The notes under the pieces: model-generated
What the model was told of the DNA's origin: nothing
Database searches by the model: none
What the model saw: the letters and a program-made list of their open reading frames with translations, nothing else
DNA from: Streptomyces abyssalis
GTDB taxonomy: Bacteria > Actinomycetota > Actinomycetes > Streptomycetales > Streptomycetaceae
DNA: 64,000 bases
Direction of reading: 5' to 3'
NCBI RefSeq assembly: GCF_001751365.1
Contig: NZ_LJGT01000040.1
Span: 725,696-789,695 of the forward strand
Shown here: positions 33,920 to 42,581 of the stretch, piece after piece
Position numbering within the stretch: the first letter of the stretch is position 1
Layout of the letters: the number at the start of each line of letters is the position of its first letter
Program-made: the position numbers and the translations under genes

Positions 33920-34618
33920 ATGCTGCGAACCGGCATCGCCGTCGGCACCGCGCTGATCGTCACCTGTGCGTTCGGTGTGACTCCCGCACACGCCGCCCGG
34001 CTCACCGTGAAGGGCACCGGCTTCCGGCTGGCCACGCGGCTGGGGGTGACCTCGGTCAGCCCGTCACGCCAGTACACGGTCACGTTCGCGTCGGCGGAGC
34101 TGAAGCGGCGCTACACGCCCCATCTGACGGCCGCGGTGGCCCAGTTGAGGGCGGCCGGGGTGACGATGTCGGTCGGCGGAGTGGAGAGGACCGATCCGTC
34201 CGTCTGCCCGCCCACGGGGCACATCCACTACACGGAGAAGTACCGCCCGGCGGGCCGCGGCGGCTACAGCCTGGGCAGGCCCTGCCCCGACCCGGCGGAG
34301 GGCGTCGCGGCGGGCGGCGTCGTCACCATGGACAGCGAATACCACGACGGCACCTGGCACATCGCCCCGTACCAGGTGCGGAACACCTCCGTGCACGAGA
34401 TGCTGCACGTCCTCGGCCTCGACCACCCCAACCTCGACCTGGACGGCGACGGCGCCGCCGGGCCGTACGAGTGCCCCGCCGGGCCCGGCGGCACCAGGCC
34501 GGTGATGTGCTCGCCCAACGGCGGCCACCGGACCGCCGGCGCCGGACGGCTCACCGGCTTCGACATCGAGGGCATCGAGGCGCTGCTGGCCAACGCCCGG
34601 CGCCAGGGCGTCGGTTGA
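33920..34618 (+). CDS. Secreted zinc metalloprotease (metzincin-type)
   Basis: 232 aa. A Sec signal peptide (MLRTGIAVGTALIVTCAFG, likely cut after AHA) leads into a catalytic domain with the metzincin zinc site HEMLHVLGLDH (His159, His163, His169; Glu160 general base) and a Met-turn candidate PVMCSPN. Five cysteines could give two disulfide bonds. ATG 33920 follows AGGAG with optimal spacing. It is probably an extracellular neutral protease; the size is small for M10A, closer to snapalysin-like enzymes of Streptomyces. Confidence 0.82.
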   Translation: MLRTGIAVGTALIVTCAFGVTPAHAARLTVKGTGFRLATRLGVTSVSPSRQYTVTFASAELKRRYTPHLTAAVAQLRAAGVTMSVGGVERTDPSVCPPTGHIHYTEKYRPAGRGGYSLGRPCPDPAEGVAAGGVVTMDSEYHDGTWHIAPYQVRNTSVHEMLHVLGLDHPNLDLDGDGAAGPYECPAGPGGTRPVMCSPNGGHRTAGAGRLTGFDIEGIEALLANARRQGVG

Positions 34619-34671
34619 GCACTCCCGGGGCCGTCGCACGCAGCGCGTGTGCCCGGTGTGCCTGCCGCTTG

Positions 34672-35199
34672 TCAGGTCCGGAGCTCGCCCTCCAGCAGGC
34701 CCATGGTGAACATGTCGTACCAGCGCCCGTCGCGGCGGAAGACCTGGCGCAGCCTGCCCTCCTCGGTGAACCCGACTTTCCGGTAGAGGTGGTGGGCGGC
34801 GTGGTTCTCCGTGACGACCGTCAGCGAGATCTTGTGCAGGCGCATCTTCTCGAATCCGTAGCGGCACATCGTGCGCATGGCGTCCGTGGCGTAGCCGCGC
34901 CCCCAGTACTCCTTCTCCCCGATGTAGATGTCGAGTTCGGCGCAGCCCGTCTCGGGTTCGGCGTCGCGCAGGCGCACGAGGCCGATGAGTGCGGCGTCGG
35001 CGAGCACCTCGATCCCGTACAGGACCTCGCCGTATGCGTTGCGCGGCCTCTCCTCCAGGCGCTTGCCGACCGCGGCCAGCGACTGGGCGTAGCCGTCGTT
35101 CATCCAGCGCATCACCTCGGGGTCGCCTTGCCACCGCCACACCGCCCCGGCATCGGACGGCTCCAGAGCACGCAGTTTCACCAACTCACCGGACACCAT
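34672..35199 (-). CDS. GNAT-family N-acetyltransferase
   Basis: 175 aa from ATG 35199. The acetyl-CoA site is EKEYWGRGYATDAMRTMCRYG, followed by LTVVTENHAAHHLYRKVGFTEEGRLRQVF, matching RimJ/RimL-type acetyltransferases. A substrate cannot be inferred; ribosomal protein or antibiotic acetylation are options. It converges with the secreted metzincin gene. Confidence 0.85.
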   Translation of the reverse strand: MVSGELVKLRALEPSDAGAVWRWQGDPEVMRWMNDGYAQSLAAVGKRLEERPRNAYGEVLYGIEVLADAALIGLVRLRDAEPETGCAELDIYIGEKEYWGRGYATDAMRTMCRYGFEKMRLHKISLTVVTENHAAHHLYRKVGFTEEGRLRQVFRRDGRWYDMFTMGLLEGELRT

Positions 35200-35441
35200 C
35201 GTGCGTTCGCCCCCTGCATGTTTCCCGTGACCGCATTCGCGGCGCGTCAGTGAAACACCTGCCGGGCCTCCCCTCAATCGGATAACCGCGCTCCGGACGC
35301 CGGCCACGTGGCGCGGGGAGCGGTCAACAGCCCGGCGTACCGGACGAGTTGACGGGGTATGACGGCACTTCCCGGACGGCGGTAGTGTGCTTGCGCTGAC
35401 GGCGTACATCTCGGCGGATGTTGTACGGGGGGAGAGTTCCG

Positions 35442-36032
35442 GTGGGCTATCGGTACGACCGTGAGACGGCGGACCGGCTGGCACGCGCGGTGCTGGCGGG
35501 GAGCGAGCTGAAAGAGCAGGCAGGGGTCAACGCCCGCGCGGAGCTTGAGCAGTTCGACGTCGTCGCCCACGCGTTCCACGCCACGCCACGGCGCGGACGC
35601 AGGAGGGAGACGCGGCAGAGCGAGCCGCTCGCATTCGGCGTCGAGGGGATCGCGACGGCGGTCACCACTCTGGTCCTCGCCGTCGCCGTCGACGTGCTCA
35701 GCCAGCTCGCCCGGGCACGCACCGAGCGCACCGCATCCCGTGTGGCCTCCTGGTTCAGGCGCGTACTGCTGCGGCGCCCCGGCCCGTCGACGCGGCCCGC
35801 CCCGGCGCCGGAACTGCCCGAAGGACCAGCGGCGTTGACGCCGGAGCAGATGCAGCAGATCCACGGCATCGCACGGCGCAACGCCCGTCAGCTCCGCGTG
35901 CCGGAAGAGATAGCGAAGGCGGTCGCCGACGGGATCGTCGCGGAACTGGCCATGGCGCCCGCCGCGCCGGACGCCGAGCCGGGGGCACCGGCCCCAGGGG
36001 AACCGGAGGCCCACGGGCGTCACGGTGACTAG
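35442..36032 (+). CDS. Small membrane protein coupled to the M48 protease
   Basis: 196 aa from GTG 35442, which has GGGGGGAG upstream. An N-terminal basic helical region precedes one hydrophobic stretch (VEGIATAVTTLVLAVAVDVLSQLA), then a Pro-rich linker and a helical C-terminal part (ALTPEQMQQIHGIARRNARQL). The stop overlaps the M48 gene by 8 bp, so co-translation is likely; it may be a partner, substrate recruiter or regulator of the protease. I do not recognise a family. A TAGTGT (35383-35388) upstream is a possible -10. Confidence 0.55.
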   Translation: MGYRYDRETADRLARAVLAGSELKEQAGVNARAELEQFDVVAHAFHATPRRGRRRETRQSEPLAFGVEGIATAVTTLVLAVAVDVLSQLARARTERTASRVASWFRRVLLRRPGPSTRPAPAPELPEGPAALTPEQMQQIHGIARRNARQLRVPEEIAKAVADGIVAELAMAPAAPDAEPGAPAPGEPEAHGRHGD

Positions 36033-38487
36033 CCCGGTGACCACGGCGGAGCGGAGACGCGATCCGTTCACCGTGCCGTCCGGCACGACCCTCCGCTTCG
36101 CGCTGCTGGTGCTCAGCACGACTGCCGTCGTCATGTCGTTCGCCGCCACGCGCTTCGGGCACGGGGACTCCGACGAGGCCAAACGCCGCTTCGTCGAGTA
36201 CCGGGACTGCTGGGAGCGCGACAACCGGGAAACGAGCGGCTTCCCCTCGGGTGACAGGCCGTCGGCCGAGGAGCTGTGCGGCGCGGACCCCCGCCTCGTG
36301 GACCTCTGGGTGCCGGTGACCGCCGTACTCGTCTTCTGGCTGGTCGTGTTCGTCATCTACTGGTACCTGCCGGCCTGGCGGATCCGCCGCCGCCGGTACG
36401 TACGCCTCGGCGGCGAACTCCCCGATGTGGCACGGGCTCTGGAGAGGCTGCGGGCCGGGACGGACACGGAGCAGGTCTCGTGGTACGTGCAGCCGCTCAA
36501 CTCACGTGTCTCCGCGCTGGCCTTCGGCCGGTGGCGGCGCAGACACATCGTCCTCAGCGGCGGCCTGGTCGCCCTGCGGACGGCACGCCCGGAGGCCTTC
36601 GAAGCGGTGGTCCTGCACGAGCTGGCCCACGTACGCAACCGCGACATCGACATCAGCTTCCTGACCATCGCCGCCGGACGGGCGGGTCTGCCCGTGCTCC
36701 TGATGACTCTTCCCTCCGGCATCGGCTGGGAGTTGTTATGGGGCACCGGCACGGCCGCCTCCTTCGCGCAGGGTGCCGCCAGCTCGCTGCAGACTCTCTG
36801 CCTGATCGTCGTCATGCCGCTCGCCCGCAGAGCGGTTCTGCGCAGCCGTGAGTTCTACGCCGACGCACGCGCCCAGCAGTGGAACACCTCGCCCCAGGCC
36901 CTGCATGCGCTCTTCGGCTCGGAGAACGGCAAGCGCCGCCTGGCCGGCGGTCTGCTGCGCGTGCACCCCACCGCGGCCCGGCGGCGCGCCATGCTCCACG
37001 ACACCGGGCCGCTGTTCCGCAGCGGTTTCTGGGAACTGTTCGCGGCCGGTTCCGTGCTGGGAGCGCTGTACACCGATCTCACCAACACGTACATGTTCAA
37101 CTCGGCCCTGGACGCCGGGGCCGACACCGCCAAGTGGCTGCTGGCCGACTTCGTCACCGGAACGCTGTTCGGGGGGATCGTGGGCTTCCTGGCCCTGCGC
37201 TCCGACGAGGGGTTCCCGGGGGCGGCCAAGCGGGTGCTGCGCGCGCCCGCGTGGGGGCTGGGCTGCGGACTCGCCCTGGGCGGCGGGCTGTTCAACGCGA
37301 GCATCGTGTTCACCCTGGCAAGCGCCGGGCAGTTCGGTCTCGGGTTCCTCCCGTGGACGGCGCTGCTCGCTGCTGCCGCGTTCGTCTCGGCGCGGTGGAT
37401 GTCCCGCACGGTCAGGCTTTGGCGGCCGGCGCTGCGGCACCGGCAGCGGCGGGCCCTGACGCTGTGCGGGTTCGTCGCGGCGGCCGGACTGCTCTTCGCC
37501 TGTGTCCTCCACTGGCTGATGGAACTGATGACCGCTCAGGCCCTGATGTCGAAGATCCTCGGCGGGCGGGTACCGGAGGTTGTGGCCTTCGTACTGGCCG
37601 CGGGCATGGACGCGGCGGCCCGGTCGCCGTATCTGCTGTGTGCGGGCGGGCTGGCGGCGCTGCTTCCGCTTCTGGGGCAGTCGCTGATCCCGGGTGCGCG
37701 GGACGGGGCGCGCCGCGAACTGCGCCGCACCCTGGGAAGTGGGGTGCGCTGGGGGCTGTGGCTGGCGGCGTTTCCCGTCGTTCTCACCTTCCTGGGGGCG
37801 GAGGCCCCCAAGGCCGGTGCGGCAGGGCTTCTGTCCACGGCCGTCGCACTCGTCGTTCTGGCGGTCCGTACGGGCCGCCGGCCCCGTGACAGCGGTCTGG
37901 CCTACGCCCACGCCGCACTGGCGAGCACCGTCGCCGGCGTCCTCGCTCTCGCCGCTGCCGAACTGCTTCTGACGGTGGTGGGGTGCTGGACCGGCAGCTG
38001 CTCCGCACCCGACCTGTCCCGAGTGGCCCTCTTCGCCGGTGTCAGCGCGATTCCGTGGTCGGTCGTCGCGGCCTGTGTGCCGTCGGCCCGCAAGGGACGG
38101 GTGCCGGAGAAGGCCCCGCCGCTCGTCCCTTCACCATTCCCGCCTCCGGTTCCGTCAGCGGTGACGCCGCGGGCGCGGGGCAACGGCATGGGCGTGGCCT
38201 CCCTCGTCCTCGGGATCACCGCGACGGCCTTGTTCTGGCTGTGGCCGATCGCCATCGCCCTCGGTGCCCTCGCCGTTATCTTCGGCGTGATCGGCCGTGG
38301 CAGCGCGAAGCGCGGCGAGGCCGGCAATCCCCGCCAGGCCCTGGCCGGCGTCGTCTTCGGTGCCCTCGGCGCGGCTCTCGCCCTCGCCGTCGGCCTGGCC
38401 GTCACGGTCACGGACGGGGACGACGGCACCGGCAGGACCGGCAGAAGCGACAACGGCTCCGCCGTCACGCGCTACGGAGGGGCATGA
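36025..38487 (+). CDS. M48-family membrane metalloprotease with C-terminal DUF4190-like domain; contains one TTA codon
   Basis: 820 aa, GTG start overlapping the preceding gene. Two N-terminal helices flank an external Cys-containing loop. The zinc site is HELAHVRNRD (His198, Glu199, His202) and the third ligand likely in REFYADAR. About ten further membrane segments follow, then a Pro-rich linker and a DUF4190-type pair of helices (GMGVASLVLGITATALFWLW). Codon 238 (36736-36738) is TTA, the only TTA codon I found in the genes of this window; in Streptomyces this makes translation depend on bldA tRNA. Role probably in membrane protein quality control or signalling during development. Confidence 0.82.
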   Translation: MTSPVTTAERRRDPFTVPSGTTLRFALLVLSTTAVVMSFAATRFGHGDSDEAKRRFVEYRDCWERDNRETSGFPSGDRPSAEELCGADPRLVDLWVPVTAVLVFWLVVFVIYWYLPAWRIRRRRYVRLGGELPDVARALERLRAGTDTEQVSWYVQPLNSRVSALAFGRWRRRHIVLSGGLVALRTARPEAFEAVVLHELAHVRNRDIDISFLTIAAGRAGLPVLLMTLPSGIGWELLWGTGTAASFAQGAASSLQTLCLIVVMPLARRAVLRSREFYADARAQQWNTSPQALHALFGSENGKRRLAGGLLRVHPTAARRRAMLHDTGPLFRSGFWELFAAGSVLGALYTDLTNTYMFNSALDAGADTAKWLLADFVTGTLFGGIVGFLALRSDEGFPGAAKRVLRAPAWGLGCGLALGGGLFNASIVFTLASAGQFGLGFLPWTALLAAAAFVSARWMSRTVRLWRPALRHRQRRALTLCGFVAAAGLLFACVLHWLMELMTAQALMSKILGGRVPEVVAFVLAAGMDAAARSPYLLCAGGLAALLPLLGQSLIPGARDGARRELRRTLGSGVRWGLWLAAFPVVLTFLGAEAPKAGAAGLLSTAVALVVLAVRTGRRPRDSGLAYAHAALASTVAGVLALAAAELLLTVVGCWTGSCSAPDLSRVALFAGVSAIPWSVVAACVPSARKGRVPEKAPPLVPSPFPPPVPSAVTPRARGNGMGVASLVLGITATALFWLWPIAIALGALAVIFGVIGRGSAKRGEAGNPRQALAGVVFGALGAALALAVGLAVTVTDGDDGTGRTGRSDNGSAVTRYGGA

Positions 38488-38687
38488 ACCCGCGGAGACC
38501 TCCACGACCTCGGTCTGATCCCCGACCGGAGCGCCCGCCCGCCCGGGGCCCCGCGCACGTGAGCCCGGCGGATGGTCTCAACTGTGCATCACCCCAGGTC
38601 CCGCAGGGTTCCTGTCTTCCCGAGGGCATCGATCGTCCAAGAGAATGCGACTCCGGCTCACACGGCAAGGGAAGGGCTGGGTGACGT

Positions 38688-40301
38688 ATGCCAGACAAGC
38701 ACGAGGTCTCGCCGTCCGGGCACGTGCTCGCCGAACCGGCCGGTGAGCACCGCGACGACCCCGCCGTCGACGAGCTGTTCCGGCGGCACCACTCCGCTGT
38801 CTTCTCCTACGCGCTCGCCTGCAGCCGCGACACGAAGACCGCCGAAGCCCTGACGGCGGAAGCCTTCACCCGTGCCGTCCGCGCCTCCCGCTCCGGCGGC
38901 ACACGCACCACCGCCTGGCGTCCCGCGCTGCTCGTCTCCGTTCGCTGCGCCGCGGCCGAGTGGGCGGGCACGGGCCGCCGCGACGGACTCTCGCCCGACT
39001 TCGTGCAGTGGTACGACAACGTGGCGGCAGGCCCCGGCACCGGCGAGGAGCGCATTCTCCGGCTCGAACAGGAGAGCCTCATCCTCCAGGCTTTCCGCGC
39101 ACTGCCCGAGCGTTGGCAGACCGTCCTCTGGCACACCGCCGTCGAGGAGGAGTCCGCCGGAAGGATCGGGGCTCTCCTCAACATGCTGCCCGGCAGCGTC
39201 GATCTCCTCACCTCACGCGCCCGGGAGGGTCTGCGTGAGGCGTATCTCGCCGCGTACCACGAGCACGGCCTTGAAGAGCACGGTCACGACTCGGGCGAGT
39301 GCCGCCGCTACGGGTCTCTCCTCGAAGCGTCGGCACGCCGCGCGGGCCGGCGCACCAACAGCGACCTCGAACGGCACCTTCAGGAGTGTGGGCGCTGCCG
39401 CGGCGCACTGGCCGAACTGACCGAACTCGACGAGCGGTTGAGCACGATGCTCCCCGCCGGAGTGCTGCTGTGGGGCGGTTCCGCCTACGTGGCGGCGCGG
39501 CACGCCGACGCCGGCACGGGCAACCGGGAGGAGGCGCCCGGCGCGACACCCCGGACAGAGGACCCGGCATGGTGGGTCAAGGCCAGGAGTCTGTCGATAC
39601 CGGCGGCGGCGCTCGCAGGGTCGGTCGTCGCGGCGTTCGGGCTCATCCTGTACCTGCTCCCGCTGACCTCGTTCTCAGGCGACGACGAGCCCGGCTCGCC
39701 TCCCCTTCAGGTGGTGAGCCGGCCACCGGAGACGGTCATCAAGGACGGTCCGACCGTCACGTCCACAGCCACCCCCTCCCCGTCGGGCACGCCCACGGAC
39801 CGGCTGGGCGGACTCCCCGGCGCGGAGGGCGGGTTCACGCCACTGCATCTGCGCTCCGACCTGACACTCGGCGGCCCGCAGTCGCGCCAGGGTTCCGTGA
39901 CTCTGGCGCGTACGTCCGGCAACCACGACGGGCAGCCCCACGAGCCGGTGACCTTCGCCGTCTCGGGAGTCACGGGCGAATACCGGGGCGGCTCCACGCG
40001 GTTCGACCTGTCCGTCGACGCCGGCACGTCGATCGGCAACGGGCAGCAGGTGCGCGTCTCCTACGACCTGACGGGGAACGGCAGTTGGGACCGGGTGGAG
40101 ACATACCGCTACCACGAGAGCGACGACGCGCCCGGCTACGAGCACTACACCCAGACCCGGGGCCTGAAGACGGGCGCCACCGGATCGTTCAAGGACCTTG
40201 TGGACGGCAAGGTCAAGGTCGAGGTGTGGGACGCCATCGGACCCGGCGGCAGCACGGTGGGGACCGGCGACGCCTCCTTCGTCAGGATCCCCTTCGGCTG
40301 A
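38688..40301 (+). CDS. One-polypeptide ECF sigma-like / zinc anti-sigma / transmembrane / extracellular protein
   Basis: 537 aa. Residues 25-95 resemble sigma region 2 (LFRRHHSAVFSYALACSRD, EAFTRAVRA); 125-190 resemble region 4 (FRALPERWQTVLWHTAVEEE, TSRAREGLREAYL). A zinc-binding anti-sigma motif HLQECGRC (His230, Cys234, Cys237) follows, then a transmembrane segment (303-325), a Pro/Thr linker, and an external domain of about 200 residues that is beta-rich and ends in VRIPFG. Normally sigma and anti-sigma are two proteins; here they are joined, so the sigma part would be held at the membrane. It could be a degenerate, constitutively anchored regulator. No target promoter is visible. Confidence 0.72.
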   Translation: MPDKHEVSPSGHVLAEPAGEHRDDPAVDELFRRHHSAVFSYALACSRDTKTAEALTAEAFTRAVRASRSGGTRTTAWRPALLVSVRCAAAEWAGTGRRDGLSPDFVQWYDNVAAGPGTGEERILRLEQESLILQAFRALPERWQTVLWHTAVEEESAGRIGALLNMLPGSVDLLTSRAREGLREAYLAAYHEHGLEEHGHDSGECRRYGSLLEASARRAGRRTNSDLERHLQECGRCRGALAELTELDERLSTMLPAGVLLWGGSAYVAARHADAGTGNREEAPGATPRTEDPAWWVKARSLSIPAAALAGSVVAAFGLILYLLPLTSFSGDDEPGSPPLQVVSRPPETVIKDGPTVTSTATPSPSGTPTDRLGGLPGAEGGFTPLHLRSDLTLGGPQSRQGSVTLARTSGNHDGQPHEPVTFAVSGVTGEYRGGSTRFDLSVDAGTSIGNGQQVRVSYDLTGNGSWDRVETYRYHESDDAPGYEHYTQTRGLKTGATGSFKDLVDGKVKVEVWDAIGPGGSTVGTGDASFVRIPFG

Positions 40302-40601
40302 CGGCGTACGGTCCTGGCTCCGGCCGGGACCCAGCTCCTGGAGCCGGTGCGCGGCCTCAACTGGCCGGTCACTGACGGCAACTGGGGCGCCTGCCTACGC
40401 GTCCGTACGAAACCGGCGTGGGGCCGGGCAACCCCCGAGCCTGCGGACGACGTCTGTCAGGTTGGCTTGAAAGTGCCTGTCAATTCTTCAACGAATACGA
40501 AGCAGGCACTTCGCAACGCCGGTTTCCCGCAGGCAAGTCGGGCTGGACACATGCGCCCCTCTCCTGCGCGCGAGCAGCAAGTCAGCACGAAGGAGACACC
40601 T
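40302..40601. other. Intergenic region upstream of the secreted trypsin gene
   Basis: About 300 bp. A TTGAAA at 40467-40472 resembles a -35, and a 9-bp inverted repeat (40471-40511) overlaps the likely promoter. The gene's ribosome-binding site AAGGAGA lies just before 40602. Confidence 0.4.
40471..40511. repeat. Inverted repeat AAGTGCCTG ... CAGGCACTT upstream of trypsin
   Basis: Two perfect 9-bp arms (40471-40479, 40503-40511) with a 23-nt A/T-rich loop. As it overlaps the presumed promoter it may be a regulator-binding site or 5' UTR hairpin. Confidence 0.5.
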
Positions 40602-41525
40602 ATGAGTCATGCTTCACCACGTCGTCATGTCAGACGCACCGTCGTCGGCGGCCTGATAACGACCGCAGTCGTCGCCGCGGCCGCGGTGGCCGTGCCGGCG
40701 GCGCAGGCGGGCGAGGAGCCGCCGCAGGACCGCTCGAAGCCCAGCACACGCATCATCGGCGGTGACGGGGCGTCCAACGACGCCTATCCCTTCATGGTTT
40801 CGGTGCTCACCAAGGGGCCCGGCAGCGCCAAGAAGCGCCACCACTGCGGAGGCAGCCTGATCAACGCGACCACCGTCATGACGGCGGCGCACTGCCTCCC
40901 GGGGCGGGACACGAAGGACTTCCAGGTCGCGGTCGGACGCACGGTGCTGTCCGACTCCGGGCAGGGCCAGATCCGTAACCTCGAACCGTTCGAAGGCACC
41001 AAGGACACCGGCGGGTTCCTCATCCACCCCCGGTACGCCAAGGGCGACACCGCCTACGACATGGCATTCCTCCAACTCTCCAAGCCCGTCAAGGGCATTG
41101 CCCCGATCAAGATGCCGACCAAGGGCACCGACGCACTGATCCGGCCGGGAGCCAAGGCCGTCGTCACGGGCTGGGGGAACACCGACACCGACCTGCCCAC
41201 CTCCCCGGACCGGCTCCGCGAGGTGAAAGTACCGGTGCTCTCCCACGACGAGTGCGCCGCGAGCTACGGCGAGTACGACCGGAAGGTCAACTTCTGTGCC
41301 GGCGCCGAAGGCAAGGACTCCTGCCAGGGCGACAGCGGCGGCCCGATCTTCCGCAATGTGCCCGGCCGTCAGAAGCCCATCCAGGTCGGGATCGTCTCGT
41401 ACGGCAACGGCTGCGCGGAACAGGGTTCCCCGGGCGTCTACACCTACCTCGGCTCCGAGAAGCTGTGGAAGACGATGAGCGAATCCGCCGCGGGCAAGCT
41501 GATGAAGGAGCAGCTCGGCCGCTGA
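40602..41525 (+). CDS. Secreted trypsin-like serine protease (S1 family)
   Basis: 307 aa with a long Sec signal peptide (to about residue 36, VPAAQA) and a short propeptide. The mature N-terminus is IIGGDGASNDAYPFMVSV at residue 51. The catalytic triad is visible: TAAHC (His97), AYDMAFL (Asp153) and CQGDSGGP (Ser245); Asp239 in the S1 pocket predicts cleavage after Arg/Lys. ATG 40602 has AAGGAGA nearby; the longer upstream frame is not a plausible start. An inverted repeat lies in the promoter region. Confidence 0.92.
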   Translation: MSHASPRRHVRRTVVGGLITTAVVAAAAVAVPAAQAGEEPPQDRSKPSTRIIGGDGASNDAYPFMVSVLTKGPGSAKKRHHCGGSLINATTVMTAAHCLPGRDTKDFQVAVGRTVLSDSGQGQIRNLEPFEGTKDTGGFLIHPRYAKGDTAYDMAFLQLSKPVKGIAPIKMPTKGTDALIRPGAKAVVTGWGNTDTDLPTSPDRLREVKVPVLSHDECAASYGEYDRKVNFCAGAEGKDSCQGDSGGPIFRNVPGRQKPIQVGIVSYGNGCAEQGSPGVYTYLGSEKLWKTMSESAAGKLMKEQLGR

Positions 41526-41659
41526 CGGCTTCCCGGCCGGCCGCGGCTCTCATCCGGTCCCCGTTCCGGGATGGAGCAGGGACCGGTGCCGCAGGTGAGC
41601 CGCGAGGTGCCGGGGCCGGCCGGCTCCCGCGCTGCGCCGAGCATCAGCGGATGCGGCGG

Positions 41660-41866
41660 CTACGGGGGTGTGAGTCCTTCACGGACACCGCACCCGCACG
41701 CCGGTGTGCTGGGCCGGCTGGCCGCGCTTATCCAGCGCTGCCGGAGGCGCTCCAGCTCGGCAAGGTCCGCGCGGTCCCACCCGCTCCGTCCACGGGCGAA
41801 ACTGCGCAGCGCCTCGTTCGCGGCGGCGACCGCGTCGCAACTGCACTGCCCGTCTCCCGTGGCCAT
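41660..41866 (-). CDS. Small Cys-containing protein (68 aa)
   Basis: 68 aa from ATG 41866. N-terminal Cys pair (GQCSC) and C-terminal Cys pair (ACGCG) flank a helical region (AVAAANEALRSFARGRSGWDRADLAELERLRQRW). This could be a zinc or disulfide mini-protein. No ribosome-binding site is evident, and the gene sits behind the SdpA-like gene (98 bp gap) in the same direction. I do not recognise a family; it might be an accessory of the peptide locus. Confidence 0.4.
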   Translation of the reverse strand: MATGDGQCSCDAVAAANEALRSFARGRSGWDRADLAELERLRQRWISAASRPSTPACGCGVREGLTPP

Positions 41867-41963
41867 GGGAAAACACTACGTGCACGATTTCGCCCTGTCT
41901 GTGGATCAGCACAGTGCTTTACACCACTGCTGCTGTATTTGCCCTTTTAACTGACTTCGGGCG

Positions 41964-42581
41964 TCATGCGACGGTCTCCAGACCGGCCGACCCGGCGCGT
42001 GGTCTTCCGTCCTCGCCGCCGTCGTCGACCGGCACGAACGACGAGATGAAGACGTATGTCGGTTCCTCGGAGTGGTCGTGGCCGCTGTACTGGGTGATCA
42101 GGAACTGGTATCCGCGCACCTCGGGCCAGTCCTCGTCGGCCTCCTCGATGCGGCGGAGCACGAAGCGGCGCAGCAGCCTGTAGGCGGGGGTCTCCGTGAT
42201 CTTGATGTTGGGGTTGCCGACCGCGGAGGCCAGTTCGCTGCAGATGTCGAAGACCGCCTTCTCCTGGCGGCGGCCCGGGAACCAGACCACCTGCGACCAC
42301 TTGCGTGCGGCGATCGTCGAGGCTGCTTTCCAGGGTGACTGCTGGTCGGCGGTGGACAGGGTGCGGTAGAGGAGGTGGAAGTCGTGGCGGGCGGGTTTGG
42401 GTGCGAAGAACCGCCAGTTGGGGATCAGCAGTCCGACCTTGTCGTAGGAGCGCAGCCGGTCGAAGACTCGGTGCGGGTGCTGGTTGACGAGCGTGACCAC
42501 GAGCCAACCGGCGAGGGTGAACTCGACCGCCCGTCTGGCCTTTTCGCTCGTTCCGGCGCTCCTGCCGCTGGTGTTCTTCAT
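41964..42581 (-). CDS. SdpA/DUF5819-like membrane protein of the peptide locus
   Basis: 205 aa from ATG 42581, overlapping the preceding stop (ATGA). One N-terminal transmembrane helix (about 20-35, FTLAGWLVVTLVNQ) is followed by the motif LIPNWRFFAPKPARHDFHLL, which resembles the P-x-W-x-F-F-x-x-P core of SdpA and DUF5819 proteins found next to HTTM proteins. In Bacillus, SdpA and SdpB convert SdpC to the SDP toxin. Here it would be the second maturation protein. The remainder is soluble, with a C-terminal disordered tail. Family call by motif only. Confidence 0.6.
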   Translation of the reverse strand: MKNTSGRSAGTSEKARRAVEFTLAGWLVVTLVNQHPHRVFDRLRSYDKVGLLIPNWRFFAPKPARHDFHLLYRTLSTADQQSPWKAASTIAARKWSQVVWFPGRRQEKAVFDICSELASAVGNPNIKITETPAYRLLRRFVLRRIEEADEDWPEVRGYQFLITQYSGHDHSEEPTYVFISSFVPVDDGGEDGRPRAGSAGLETVA

